From NCBI GenBank assembly GCA_014529385.2, contig CM043946.1:20514577-20578576 (forward strand): 64,000 bases of DNA. Reading direction: 5' to 3'. The position numbers were made by a program, and so were the translations under genes. Shown in pieces: positions 1-10,680 of the stretch (its first letter is position 1; each line of letters starts with the position of its first letter). The notes beneath the pieces are model-generated. The model did no database searches. It was not told the DNA's origin and saw only the letters and a list, made by a program, of their open reading frames with translations. This DNA is from Adiantum capillus-veneris. Its lineage: Eukaryota > Streptophyta > Polypodiopsida > Polypodiales > Pteridaceae.

Positions 1-433
1 ATGCACATGCCAACTCTAAATTTGAAAGAGGAAATTGTACTCACACGTACATGCTTGATCCTATCCCCTCATAAGAGATACACACCATGGAAGTCATTTG
101 GCTTAGCTCCCACTCCGTTGATGTGAGACCGGATGTTGGGGCAATGAAGAGGAGTCAAATTGACTATGCACATTATGCTCATTGCAAGTTTGAGAGTTTG
201 AGTACCACACACTACTAGAGTGCTCTGCTTTTGGTCACATCCTTACTTGTATCCCTCACATTTTTAGCCATGAGTTAGATCTACACACGTCCCTCTCCCA
301 ACCATAATGTGGGCTCTCCATTGCGACTCTCATCACCACAATTTTGGAGCACTCATCAGCCACACACATAATAATACATCACCTATAACACTGGTCCCAT
401 ATGTCATATTTGACCTCCAAGGACAATAATAGA

Positions 434-434
434 A

Positions 435-479
<45 letters not shown>
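434..479. repeat. (CT)n microsatellite
   Basis: An almost pure CT dinucleotide run of about 45 bases. The small Arg-Glu repeat reading frame on the minus strand here is an artefact of the tract and not a gene. Confidence 0.95.
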
Positions 480-480
<1 letters not shown>

Positions 481-942
481 ATCCATGCATCCTTAAGAGG
501 GGTCCGTAAGGAGCACATCCTAAGACCCGCACTATTCTAACTGTTGTGACGAAGGTTTCATCTGATAATCTACATTGCCATAGAGGCTTTTGAAGGTAAT
601 GTTATTATGATGGTGGATGAGCAAGTGCATGCAAATGATAGATTGGCGGTGCCTATCATTTAGCTTATAATGACATTTTCAAAGAAAGCATGATCCTAGT
701 TCACTTGATAACCTACACTTCCCTCAAGCCTTTTGAAGGTCTTGTTACTGTGATGGATGTGCAGCTAGTGCATGCAGGTAATAGATTTGGGGTTGTCTTA
801 TCATTTATTTTAAAAAAATGGCACCTTGGGCTTGCCATTTTAGACCAATGAATCCCCATATATAACTCGCTTTTAGATTCCCTTCAAACCCGTACATAGC
901 AAATAATATTTAGCACTCACTAATTTTGATCATGCAGTCTAA

Positions 943-964
943 ATTCTCTCTCTCTCTCTCTCTT

Positions 965-1051
<87 letters not shown>

Positions 1052-1128
1052 TGATTTGTGGAATAGTTCCTATGATGTCGCTCCTCTCTCTCTCTCTCTG
1101 TCTCGCTCTCTCTCTCTCTCTCTCTCAT
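943..1128. repeat. Compound (CT)n-(CA)n microsatellite
   Basis: A CT run passes directly into a CA run of about 50 bases ending near 1048. A short unique piece and a second CT run (1081-1127) follow. Minus-strand frames read as Arg-Glu and Cys-Val repeats and are not genes. Confidence 0.95.
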
Positions 1129-1215
1129 CTATTTTTGTGGAAGTTTTAATATATTTCAACACCCACATGCACATTGTTTGTAAGTGACTTCCCGGAGATA
1201 CTTGTGCACACTGCC

Positions 1216-1281
<66 letters not shown>

Positions 1282-1640
1282 TATATTTGTGGAAGTTTCA
1301 ATAGATTTCAACACCCACATGCACATTGTTTGTAAGTGACTCCCCTGAGATACTTGTGCACAATGCCACCTCTCTCTCTCTCTCCCCCTCTCTCTCAAAT
1401 CTATTTTTGTGGAAGTTTTAATAGATGTCAACACCCACATGCACATTGTTTGTAAGTGACTTCCCCGAGATACTTGTGCACAATGCCACCTCTCTCTCTC
1501 TCTCTCTCTCTCTCCAAATCTATTTTTGTGGAAGTTTTAATAGATTTCAACACCCACATGCACATTGTTTGTAAGTGACTCCCCCGAGATACTTGTGCAC
1601 TCTCTCTCTCTCTCTCTCTCTCTCTTGTACACTAGTTAGC
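1129..1640. repeat. Four-copy tandem repeat linked by CT tracts
   Basis: Four copies of a unit of about 80 unique bases begin near 1129, 1281, 1401 and 1520. Each starts with CTATTTTTGTGGAAG or a one-base variant and runs through a CACCCACATGCACATTG block to ACTTGTGCAC. The unique parts are nearly identical while the intervening CT spacers vary greatly in length. This fits unit duplication followed by slippage in the spacers. Confidence 0.9.
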
Positions 1641-2478
1641 GCATATAGAATACTAATTGATAATTGTTGTATTTAATAGGAATATTCTTATTTAGCTATA
1701 TCGTTGCACTGTGTACACACGATCATATCATGGCAAGCATCATTGCTCCAAGGAGAGTATTAAGACAATGAAACTCCCAAAGAAATGCTAGTGTTGTCCA
1801 ATTTTCCAAGAAATCCAAATAACTGGTAGAATTCCTTAATTTAGGAAGACCACTTATGCCAATTACCCTCATCGGTGGGTTTCAAAGGGACTTGTAGATA
1901 ATGATTTATTTTCTGGAGAATGGTTTTCATGTACACTTCATTACTAGAATATTAGAAAGATTCAAGAGAATGCAACAATTTGGAAGTAGCCACTCATGGA
2001 GAAACAAGTTATCTATGCATCATGGAAAATATGTGTTTGTAGGTATACATCTCAAGCTCCAAAGATACAAGTCTTTTATTACATGGAGATGGATATGGAG
2101 AAGAGTCTTATGAAGACAAAAGGATAGCACTCAAAACCCGGAAGATTCACTATGTATTTTTGTACGGTACCGTGCGAGTGTATAAGAGGGTAGTTCTTCA
2201 AGATTGTACATATGCATATGCAATAGGATGTTTCCCCCTATTATGTAGTGCTCATACTGTATGTATAAGGGGGGGGGGGGGGGTATAAAGGGAGGGGTGA
2301 GTATTGAGGATTAGATGTTTTTATTATTGAGGATGTTCTAGCTATACCAAATGGGAACTATAGATGTAAGCTCATCTATTTCCATGTTTTTTGTCTTATC
2401 TACATACAATTGTGAAAATCTAAGTTCTACAAAACATTTATGTGTGACATGAAACTAATTTGAAAGACAAAGAAATTG

Positions 2479-2512
<34 letters not shown>

Positions 2513-3683
2513 AGGTAGAAACATTTAATTTCTCAACTTTGCTAATTGGTATGAGTGGCACATGCAAATGTTGTACATATGTATTCCCTAATTAGTATAC
2601 TTGATTATGTCTCATGCTCTCTTGGCTAACCTCTTCAATCAATGCTTGATGTTTGGTGTAACTATCATGAGTCATGGTGGGATGTTTTCTTTTCAAAAGA
2701 GAGAAACATGTACATATGTGTAAGAATGTTTAAATATTAATAAAAATGGGATCCCTAATTGTTTAAATGAGAAACCTTGAGAATTTTAAGTACTTTGGGC
2801 TAAAGAGCCAAGTTAAAATGAAACATTTATTGCAATTGGAGATTGGGGGCCACGGTTCATTTTTTAAGGTTGTAGCGTCCTTCAACGCCATATTTGACCT
2901 TTAAGAGAAATCAACAATTTTCTAGCATTTTTCCTTTGAAGGGATATATAAAAAATATGCCGTTATTGTGGAAGGGCTAGTTAAAATCAATATTGCTCTT
3001 ATAGGGCACTTTTTTTGGGTGAGTTAATTTAGTTACAATGACTTATTTGAATCTTGTAGATTGACATTTAATTTGGATCCTCAATGACAAGGATGGAACA
3101 CAATATAGGAGAACACAAGACGTCCTGCTCTTCGAAGACATTGTGTGGATCTAGATGTGTGTTGCATTTTTTTTTTCAGGAGCGAATGCTATGTTTATAT
3201 CCCCACATCATTGCACCACTGCATGCATTTTTATATGCGCATGTATTGTATTTTTGCCGTATTGCACTCGTTTGAATCCATTTGATCGTCGTGCACACAA
3301 AAAACAGATACTCTTAACCCTTGGTCAAGAAAGCTTGGGTTATTTTGCAGTTCCTAAGTGCCAAAGAATTATGAAGTCGACGATGCGGTCAAACATGACA
3401 CAAACAAACCAATTATCCCACTGATGCCGTGCATTTTTGCAGCAAAATATTCTTACATTTGATATTTATGCTAACCTTTTGGTAGTTGCTAAGGTCCGAA
3501 GGTCTATGGTTAAGCTTTTTTTAAGATGAAGAAGGTTAAACTCAAAAAATGAAAGGGTGCATTAGAGATATGCTTGCTTGTGCAAGAGGAGGAGATGCAC
3601 CCATTGCCTCTAATTTGCCGGTTGCTAAGAGAGACCACGCTGTGAGAAGAGAGAGAGTGATTCTCTCTGTGGGCTGTCAAGAG

Positions 3684-3685
<2 letters not shown>
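1641..3685. other. No recognisable gene; AT-rich with small CT and G tracts
   Basis: I see no coding region of credible length or known family. There is a G run of about 14 near 2270, a CT run at about 2481-2512, and several short frames without recognisable motifs. It may be decayed repeat DNA. Confidence 0.6.

Positions 3686-3727
<42 letters not shown>
3686..3727. repeat. Homopolymer G run of about 42 bases
   Basis: An uninterrupted G run lies inside a purine-rich, GAGAGA-bearing stretch (3630-3940). Poly-Gly and poly-Pro frames across it are artefacts. The true length is uncertain because such runs are hard to sequence. Confidence 0.9.
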
Positions 3728-3728
<1 letters not shown>

Positions 3729-4004
3729 GAACCATCTACTTCTTGCATAGCCAAGAGAGAGAGGGCTTTTCCCTACGCACAAACAAGCGAGGAGATAGAG
3801 AGAAGTTATCTCTGTGCCGAGTCAAAGAGGGGAGAAAGAGAGCCTTGGTATTGCAGGTTTTGTGTGGAGAATCAAGGAGAGCAAGAGCTGCTCTGCAGGA
3901 CCAAAGTGAGAGAGAGAAGAGAGGGCAAGCCTCTGTTGCAAATGTGAATTCGTCTACTTACATGCAGAAAATTTTCAACATGCCGACGATGCTCAACTAT
4001 GACA

Positions 4005-4277
4005 AGGCACCCCACTAATCAAGCCTAAAGGGCACTCTATCACCTCAACATAAACCTACAGTCGGCTACCTCCATGCTCCTTTTGATGCAACAAATAATT
4101 GAGTGCATAAAAGCTTTCCACCTTCAGCCTCTGATGTGCATGGAAATGGGTTAAAAACCAAATTTATACTCAATAAGCAAGGTGAAGACAAGCCAACAAT
4201 TACAAGATATGTGTGGGTATTTTTAAGCTGCATATGCTTGATAATAAATTGGCTCTGTCGGTAATGGTACTAGTGTT
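4005..4277. repeat. Left arm of a 273-bp inverted repeat
   Basis: The arm begins AGGCACCCCACTAATCAA and matches the reverse complement of 13804-14077 along almost its whole length, by eye about three quarters to four fifths identical. Shared blocks include GCACTCTATCACCTCAA, ACAAGCCAACAATTACAAG and AATAAATTGGCTC. The two arms bracket both CACTA remnants. The arm could be a terminal inverted repeat of a large DNA transposon or one of two inverted copies of a dispersed repeat. Confidence 0.8.
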
Positions 4278-4524
4278 GTAAGTGGCATACATCTACATGT
4301 ATGGCTTTAAGCATGTATAGTCCATGTGTGAAGATTTACTGTAAGTGAGCTCTTTTTGAAGAGCACGATCAATATGTAAACAATTGGACCGGATATGCCC
4401 ATGGTGCCTCCTGTGTGTATTGATCTCTTGATTAGTACACCAACCCTTTGATGGGGATCAAGGGAGAGGAGGAAAATGTTGATTCTTCAAATCTCATTAT
4501 CTTGAGTGGTATCCAAGTCTAAAA

Positions 4525-4595
<71 letters not shown>

Positions 4596-5508
4596 CTCTT
4601 TCTTTTACTCTTCCTCTCTTTCTCTACACTCTATCTCCCTCTCTTTCTCTAATCCATTTATCTCTCTCTCTACTCTTTCTCTCTTCTCTGGTTTTACTTT
4701 CTTTATTAGGTGTCATTACTATCGTGTTTATTACTACACTTATTAGTGCTAGTACTAATGGGGCTATGGTCGCACTCTATTTTTTAAACGGTTGGAAAAG
4801 TATCCAAAGTAGGGGGTGGGTACAAAACACCTCCATCTACCCTTAGATTGCATGATAACTTATATGTAGCCTTTTTAATCTTCCAACATATTTTTTGTTT
4901 TAAAATTGATTCGTTGGTTACTTTTGTACCACTCACTGTTGAAAAATTAGTCCCTCTACTCTAGTAACTAATCTAACTATAGAGCACATATTCTTTTTTT
5001 AATTTTAGAGATTTTTTTAATCTTTTATTTCCAATCATAAACACTTTAAAAAAAGTTTTAATTGTAAGTTTTAATGTATTATGGTGTTTTGAATTGATTT
5101 TAACACATATTTACACATGTGAAGGATGATTGATATGATTGTGGCCCTTTGAACGGCCTTGAACGTGATCAATGCCTCAAGGACAGACTTCATTTTTCTT
5201 GCACCAAATGCAAATAGGGAATTCCTTGCTTGAGACGCATTGCTTTGGATCATGTGGAGAACGAAGGGCTTTGGCATTCTTAAAAAAGCGCTCAAGTAGA
5301 TGAGAGCATAGTTCCCCCGTTGCTTGAGGATGCCCCCCAGTAGTCTGTTTTCAATGGTGGTGCTATAGTACACAAGGCCAAAAGACAACGACAAGAGCGA
5401 TTGGGCAAACACATGGCGTATGGTGAGCCTCCCACTAGCTCTATTTTGATAGCTCCTCCACATGCATCTTAGAGAAACTTTGAGCTTGAGAATGGTCACA
5501 TATTTGAC
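4278..5508. other. Non-coding stretch with (TA)n and CT-rich tracts
   Basis: A TA dinucleotide run of about 65 bases lies at 4526-4597 and is followed by a pyrimidine-rich segment to about 4695. A 142-codon minus-strand frame at 5071-5499 has no motif I recognise and sits directly upstream of the plus-strand transposase remnant. I do not call it a gene. Confidence 0.6.
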
Positions 5509-5726
5509 ATGGTTGATGAGTTATTGGCTCATGAAGGCAGCATGTGCGAGGAATATTTTAGAGCATGCACTCAATGGGAAACAACAATGGAGGACAGGTT
5601 GTTGTTGAGTGCCCGAACACCTCTTTATGAGGGTGCACAATACTCGATGCTCCAGGAATTATTGGAAGTCCTCAACTTGCAAGCAAATTTTGGTTGGAGC
5701 AATGGAAATGTAGATATGCTCCTTAG

Positions 5727-5811
5727 GTGAGTTCTATATATGGAGTTTTATACATAGCACTCCCTTCTTGGAATGGGCTTGTATTTGTACTAATAATATT
5801 TTTTGTTGTAG
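5727..5811 (+). other. Probable intron 1 of CACTA copy 1
   Basis: The 85-base segment starts GTGAGT and ends TTGTTGTAG. Removing it joins two pieces that read continuously as the TNP2 N-terminal region (VDMLL then SLMGKMLPKDHYM). Confidence 0.75.
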
Positions 5812-6056
5812 TTTGATGGGAAAAATGCTTCCTAAAGATCATTACATGTCCTCGGATTGTTCTTTTCTTGTGCAAGGGAAGTAAAAGGTGAAAAATATGG
5901 ATGTCTAACTCCAGTCCCTTATTGAGGAGTAGGAGGAGTTATGGAGATACATCACCATTGTATATGTCTCACTTCCAAAGGAGAGGAGAGAAGCCATTGT
6001 GAGGGGAATCCCTATGTGGACTATGCATGCCTATCCTAGGCTTGGAGATATTTTTG

Positions 6057-6133
6057 GTATGTTGTATTCATTCTTCTCTATTGTTACCATTTGAAATTTG
6101 AAGATTTTCTCTAACGATGTGTTATGAGTGTAG
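6057..6133 (+). other. Conserved intron in CACTA copy 1
   Basis: A 77-base segment with GT and AG ends lies just before the position of the CPTC-containing exon. Its sequence is clearly related to the segment at 13252-13323 in copy 2, with shared blocks TTCATTCTTCTC, GATTTTCTCTAACG and TATGAGTGTAG. An intron kept at the same place in two copies supports real splicing in the ancestral element. Confidence 0.8.
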
Positions 6134-6154
6134 GGTTGTCCACATCCCTTGTAA

Positions 6155-7290
6155 AGGTACTTAGGGATGGCCGTATAGAAACGTTATAAACCAATTTAGG
6201 AAATCTTTAGAAATTTGACCATTTTGGACTATAGTATTTTGCCTCTTAGGTTTTACTTCTTTGCACTTTGGATGTTTTAAGGAAATAGTCGCTTAGAGAT
6301 AGTCACTTAGGGCTATCTGCTCAGGGTTAGTACCTTTTGATTTGGCCACTCTAAATTGGCTTAGTGTTGCATTAGTTTAGCCATTTCAATAATCCTCTTA
6401 GGGCTAGCTTATTAGGATAAGAAATTGGTGGATTGATTCAATCCTTTTAGGGTTAGCTACTTAGAGTTAGCGATGTTTGCTTTGCCCGCTCGGAGTTGGC
6501 CTTGTAAAAGCACATAGGGCTGCCTAGCCATATGAAGATGCTCTAAACCAATTCAAAATTTCTTGGGCTCGGTATTTTTGGAGGGCCAGTGTTTAGCTAC
6601 TTGGGGTTGGCCGTGTTTGGTTGTTTAGGGTTAGTCACTTAGGTTTTAGTTCTTTTCAATTTGGATGTTTCTATTCACTTAGGGCTAAATCTTAGGGATG
6701 GCCATGTTTGGCTACTTAGGGCTCGTCCCTTAGGTTTTGGTTCTTCACAATTTGACTGTTTCTATCTTCTTAGGGTCCACTTAGGGCTAGCCACTCAAGG
6801 TTATTGGTTTTTTATTTTTCTGCTATAAACCAACTTAGTATCGCAAAAGTTTATCCATTTCAATAATCTGTTAGAGCTAGCCCTCGACTAGCCACTTAAG
6901 GTAAGCGATCAGTTTGTTTCAATCTAGTTTGCTTAGGGTTAGTGACTTTTTCTTTGCCAGTGTACATAGTTTTTGCGGCTTTAAATAGACCTAGCTGACC
7001 AAAAACTTAATTCGACTTAGTTTGGCCAATAGGAGTTTTAGGCTAGACTATTGCAGTATTAGGGTTTGCCTTAATCTACATGCATTGTCATATATACATA
7101 TGTTGCACCCACAAATATAGGCATTGACCAATAAAGACAAAAGTACAACCTGATGGTCCCAACCTTTGTGCACCTCTAGACCAAGGTGTGCAGGGATTGG
7201 GCATGGTTAGAGAATGTGAGGTAGTTTACGTTGTTATCCACTTAAGGTTTGTCTAATTGGGGTTGGCGGTGTGAACACGCTTGTGGTTTG
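6155..7290. repeat. Degenerate TTAGGG-like repeat field inside the CACTA copy
   Basis: More than a dozen variants of CTTAGGGCTAGCC, ACTTAGGGTTAG and GGGTTGGCCGTG recur at irregular 20-60-base spacing. The field replaces the part of the transposase expected between the Transposase_21 and DUF4218 regions. It resembles plant telomere repeat (TTTAGGG) only in short blocks and is not a telomere array. Confidence 0.75.
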
Positions 7291-8060
7291 GCTGATTAGG
7301 GATAGTGACAATGCGTATGATGAAGAAGTATTTTCCAAAGAACATTCTTATTATCCAAATGCATTTATTTTTGCTTGTGGTTGATGAAGTATCTATAGCT
7401 AGAATGTTCCATTACAGGTGGGTGTTTTTCTTAGAGAGATTCGTGAAGATGTTAAAAGGGTTTGTTTATCAAAGGGCTCACCCTGAGAATAGCATAGCCA
7501 AGGGATGGATTGTGCAAGAGTCTACTATTTCAAAGGCAAAGAAAAATGCAGTATTGATCATTGAAAAAGAAGAGGAGATGTCGAGGGGATGTGATTGGTA
7601 TGTATGTATAGTACCTAATTTTTATTTTTAACTACATGGAAATATTTATATAAAGAGTCTAAAATTGGTCACATGGATGACACTTGAGAGTGCAATGGAT
7701 AGACAAACGAAGGGTCACCTTTGATGGTGGTGTTAGGACAAGCTTTGTTCAAGAAAGTTGGAGTATTGTCAGGGATGAAATACATATGCTAGTCAATTGA
7801 ATACTTTGGGTACATCCAAGAAATCTTGTAAATTAGCTTTAGAATGTTTGATATTTTTGTTTTTTATGTGAAGTGGTTTAAGGTTGTTATTAGTGGTCCT
7901 AATGCAACACTGTACACAAAGATAGGAGTGGATTGATTCAAGTGAACTCTAGGCATGTATGGATGGATGATCAGGATACATTTAGTCTTATGTGGAATTG
8001 TGAACAGGTTGTGTTTATCATAGATCCACTATGAAAGGAAAAATATGAAGAATATTTGAC

Positions 8061-9594
8061 TAAACCATGTTGGCTCTTTGTTGTCCAAGTTGCTTTCATG
8101 GAGTAAACAAATCTATGAAGGATTGGCGAAGCAGCATGCATGGATTGTGGATGATTGGAATGAGGAGCCTGAGCTTGAAGTTGGTGCTCTTGGTGAGTAG
8201 ATGATTGGACCTGAAGATGAGAAATCAGATACTAAGATAGATGCAGAGATGGATGGATCCGTGGAGTTTGGTGATGAAGATACAGAAGTTTAGATAGAGA
8301 TAGATTTCTTTGATGCATTAGATCTCATAGACAATGAGAGATTGACTAGTGATTTTTGTTAAGAACTGTCTTGTAATGTCTACTTTTCCAACTGGCATGT
8401 CACCTAAGAAGATGCATACTTTTTTCTCACAGAGTTTTCTAGAGCAGTGTGCATATGCAGAACAACAGTTTTGGAGAGCTGGTCCTTCAGAACTAGATAT
8501 AGCTGCTTCAACTCCCCAAACCAACATTCGAGTCACATCGACTCATGGTGTCACACATTTGACAAGCGTCCCAATTACATTGAGTGGTCGAGCTAAATCA
8601 TGGAGATTGTACTCTCTCATGCTTCTTCAAGACAACGTGTTACGTAGGTCTCATTGTTCACGTAGTGGTGGTGGTGGTTTTTGTGGTAGTGGCGCTACCA
8701 ATGCATCCACACATCCAAGAGTGCATCCACCTCTGTCTTTGGTATATGTTACACCACTTAGCACACCACATACACCATGGGGATCACCTGAGTTTGATCC
8801 TAGCAAGGTGTACAAGACTAGGAATAGGGGCACCAATTGTCGATAGTTCCAAAAAGTCCATGCGATATAGGGTTTGCCAGCTTTGTATGATGCATGTAGT
8901 AATATCTATGATGGATCATTAAGATGCACAGGATCAAGAGAGAAAGAATTACATCACTTATGCCACTCATAGAGTATACAAGCCAGCAAATAGATATGAT
9001 CCAGTCTACAATGATCAGATCTTGGGTATGGCTATTGTGACAATGTCATACCATTGATCAAAGACATGGGATAGCTTCAAGAATAATGATCCAAATCTCG
9101 CATGGTTGGATGTAGAGGAGTAGGTAGGGCTTGCGTGAAAGGTGCACGAGCATCTAAACAGGTTTCTAGCAAGATACAGTTAGAGCACGCTTAGAGTCTG
9201 TAGGATCTTCTCATCTTGAGAGTGGAGGCTACGAGACTCTTTGAAATGAGTTTGTAAGTGTCATATACTATTTAAATAGTGTATGTACATATTTTTTTCT
9301 AATTTTTATCTTATGGTGTTAAGTGTTTATATTGTAAGAACTTGCCATGAAGTGCCTTCTAGCAGATAGAAAAAGAGAAATATGGATTCAAGCATGGAAT
9401 ATCAACTCTTTTCTTGTAGCTTCAAGATGAGGGAGAGATAGTCGAGTGGGAGGCCTTACCTTGATCATAAAATCTATGTATTTATTTTCATCAAGACATG
9501 TTAATGTATAGCTAGCTATGATTATGCTTTTGGTTTATGTATACTTTTACACAATAGCCACGGTTCTAGATATATTCATGTATGTTCAATTTTA
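8061..9594. other. Decayed region downstream of CACTA copy 1
   Basis: A frame at 8349-8846 and fragments to about 9470 are open for stretches of 100-165 codons. They include a low-complexity GGT-rich (Gly/Val) segment near 8665-8690. I recognise no domain. Position suggests the second gene or 3' part of the CACTA element, but this is a guess from context. Confidence 0.4.
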
Positions 9595-10680
9595 GTTTTG
9601 GTTATGATTATGAACATTGTTATGATTATGGTTATGGTTTTAATCCCCAGGGGATCCACCTAAAAATGTGTAAGTGTAGCACGTGAGTTCACCTAGAGGG
9701 GTTTTTAATATACCAAAGAGTTATAGAATTACATATACAAGAGAGGTTTAAAAAAGAAAAATTGAAAAAAAGCTACAAGTTTATGAAGGAAGAGGGTCCT
9801 TTTAATTCATGATGAAGTGTCTATGTAGAGGGATTTTAAAAATACCTCTTGATAGCATGTGCTATAGGTATTTTTAAAAGGTGAACCCCCCGAGTTTTAA
9901 TCGTGTTATTTTTTTGTTTAAGATTTTAAATTTTATTGTTTTGAATTCATGTTGTGGTTATGGTTGTGTTTTGAGAATTTGGTTATGGTTATGTTTTTGG
10001 AATTCGCTTAAAGCTATGGTTATGGTTTGAGAATTTGGTTATGCTTATTATTTTAAAAATTGCTTAAGGTTATGGTTATGATTTTGGAATCCGCTTACGG
10101 TTATGATTATGTTCTGAGAATCTGGTTATGGTTATGGTTTTGGAATCTGCTTAAGGTTATGGTTATGGTTCTGAGATCCGCTTAGAATTTTGGTTATAGT
10201 TTGAGAATTTGATTATGGTTATGGTTTTGGAATCCACTTAAGGTTATGGCTATGTTTATGGTTTTGGAATCCACTTAAGGTTATGGTTATGTTTATGGTT
10301 TTGGAATCCGCTTAAGTTTATGGTTATGGTCTGAGAATTTTGTTATGAATATGGTTTTGGAATCCGCTTAAAGTTATGGTTATGGTTTTTGAATAGGCTT
10401 AAGGTTATGATTATGGTTTTGGATTCCCCTTAAGATTATGGTTATGGTTTTGGATTTTGTATAATGTTATTGGTTAGAGTTTACAAGTCTTGTTATGGTT
10501 ATGGTTTGTGATTTTTATAATGGTTATGGTTTACAAGTCTTGTTATGGTTTTGGTTATGGTTTGTGATCTTTTATGATGGTTATGGTTTGTGACTATTAT
10601 TATGGTTATTTTTGTGAATCTTGTCATGGTGATAGTTCCAAAGTCTTGTTATGGTAATGGTTACATTGTTAATATGTAGT
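9595..10680. repeat. GGTTAT minisatellite array
   Basis: Dozens of (GGTTAT)2-3 blocks alternate with two spacer types, TTTTGGAATCCGCTTAA and CTGAGAATTT, giving units of about 25-33 bases and a higher-order unit near 58. The core is 9940-10640. Arrays like this are common as subterminal repeats of CACTA elements, so it may mark the 3' end of copy 1; that is an inference from position. Confidence 0.85.

Larger units (their letters stand above)
5509..8060 (+). pseudogene. CACTA (En/Spm) TNP2-type transposase, decayed copy 1
   Basis: This is a remnant of a plant CACTA transposase, a nuclear enzyme that cuts and moves the element. The start shows the N-terminal TNP2 pattern, with LQANFGWSNGNVDMLL followed across an intron by MGKMLPKDHYM. 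Next comes the end of the Transposase_21 region (DVxLQSLIEE, then MWTMHAYPRLGD). After a field of degenerate repeats, the DUF4218 signature HYRWVFFLERFVKMLKGF is clear near 7410-7470. A DUF4216-like stretch at about 7830-8040 contains WFKVVISGPNATLYTKIGVD and EQVVFIIDP. The domain order matches the family. The copy is dead: the centre, including the KVLRYF block seen in copy 2, is missing, and the DUF4216 part has in-frame stops and shifts. Both predicted introns are intact. Confidence 0.87.

Noticed and set aside
910-1446. Arg-Glu and Cys-Val repeat open frames on the minus strand
   Set aside because: They are translations of CT and CA microsatellites; no start context or composition of a real protein.
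3549-3947. 132-codon frame with a poly-Gly run
   Set aside because: It is open only because of the G homopolymer and GAGAGA purine tracts; no domain is visible.
5071-5499. 142-codon minus-strand frame
   Set aside because: No recognisable motif, and it lies against the start of a plus-strand CACTA remnant. A genuine unknown gene is possible but unsupported.
6155-7290. Interstitial telomere array
   Set aside because: TTAGGG blocks are isolated, irregularly spaced and embedded in other words; there is no (TTTAGGG)n run.
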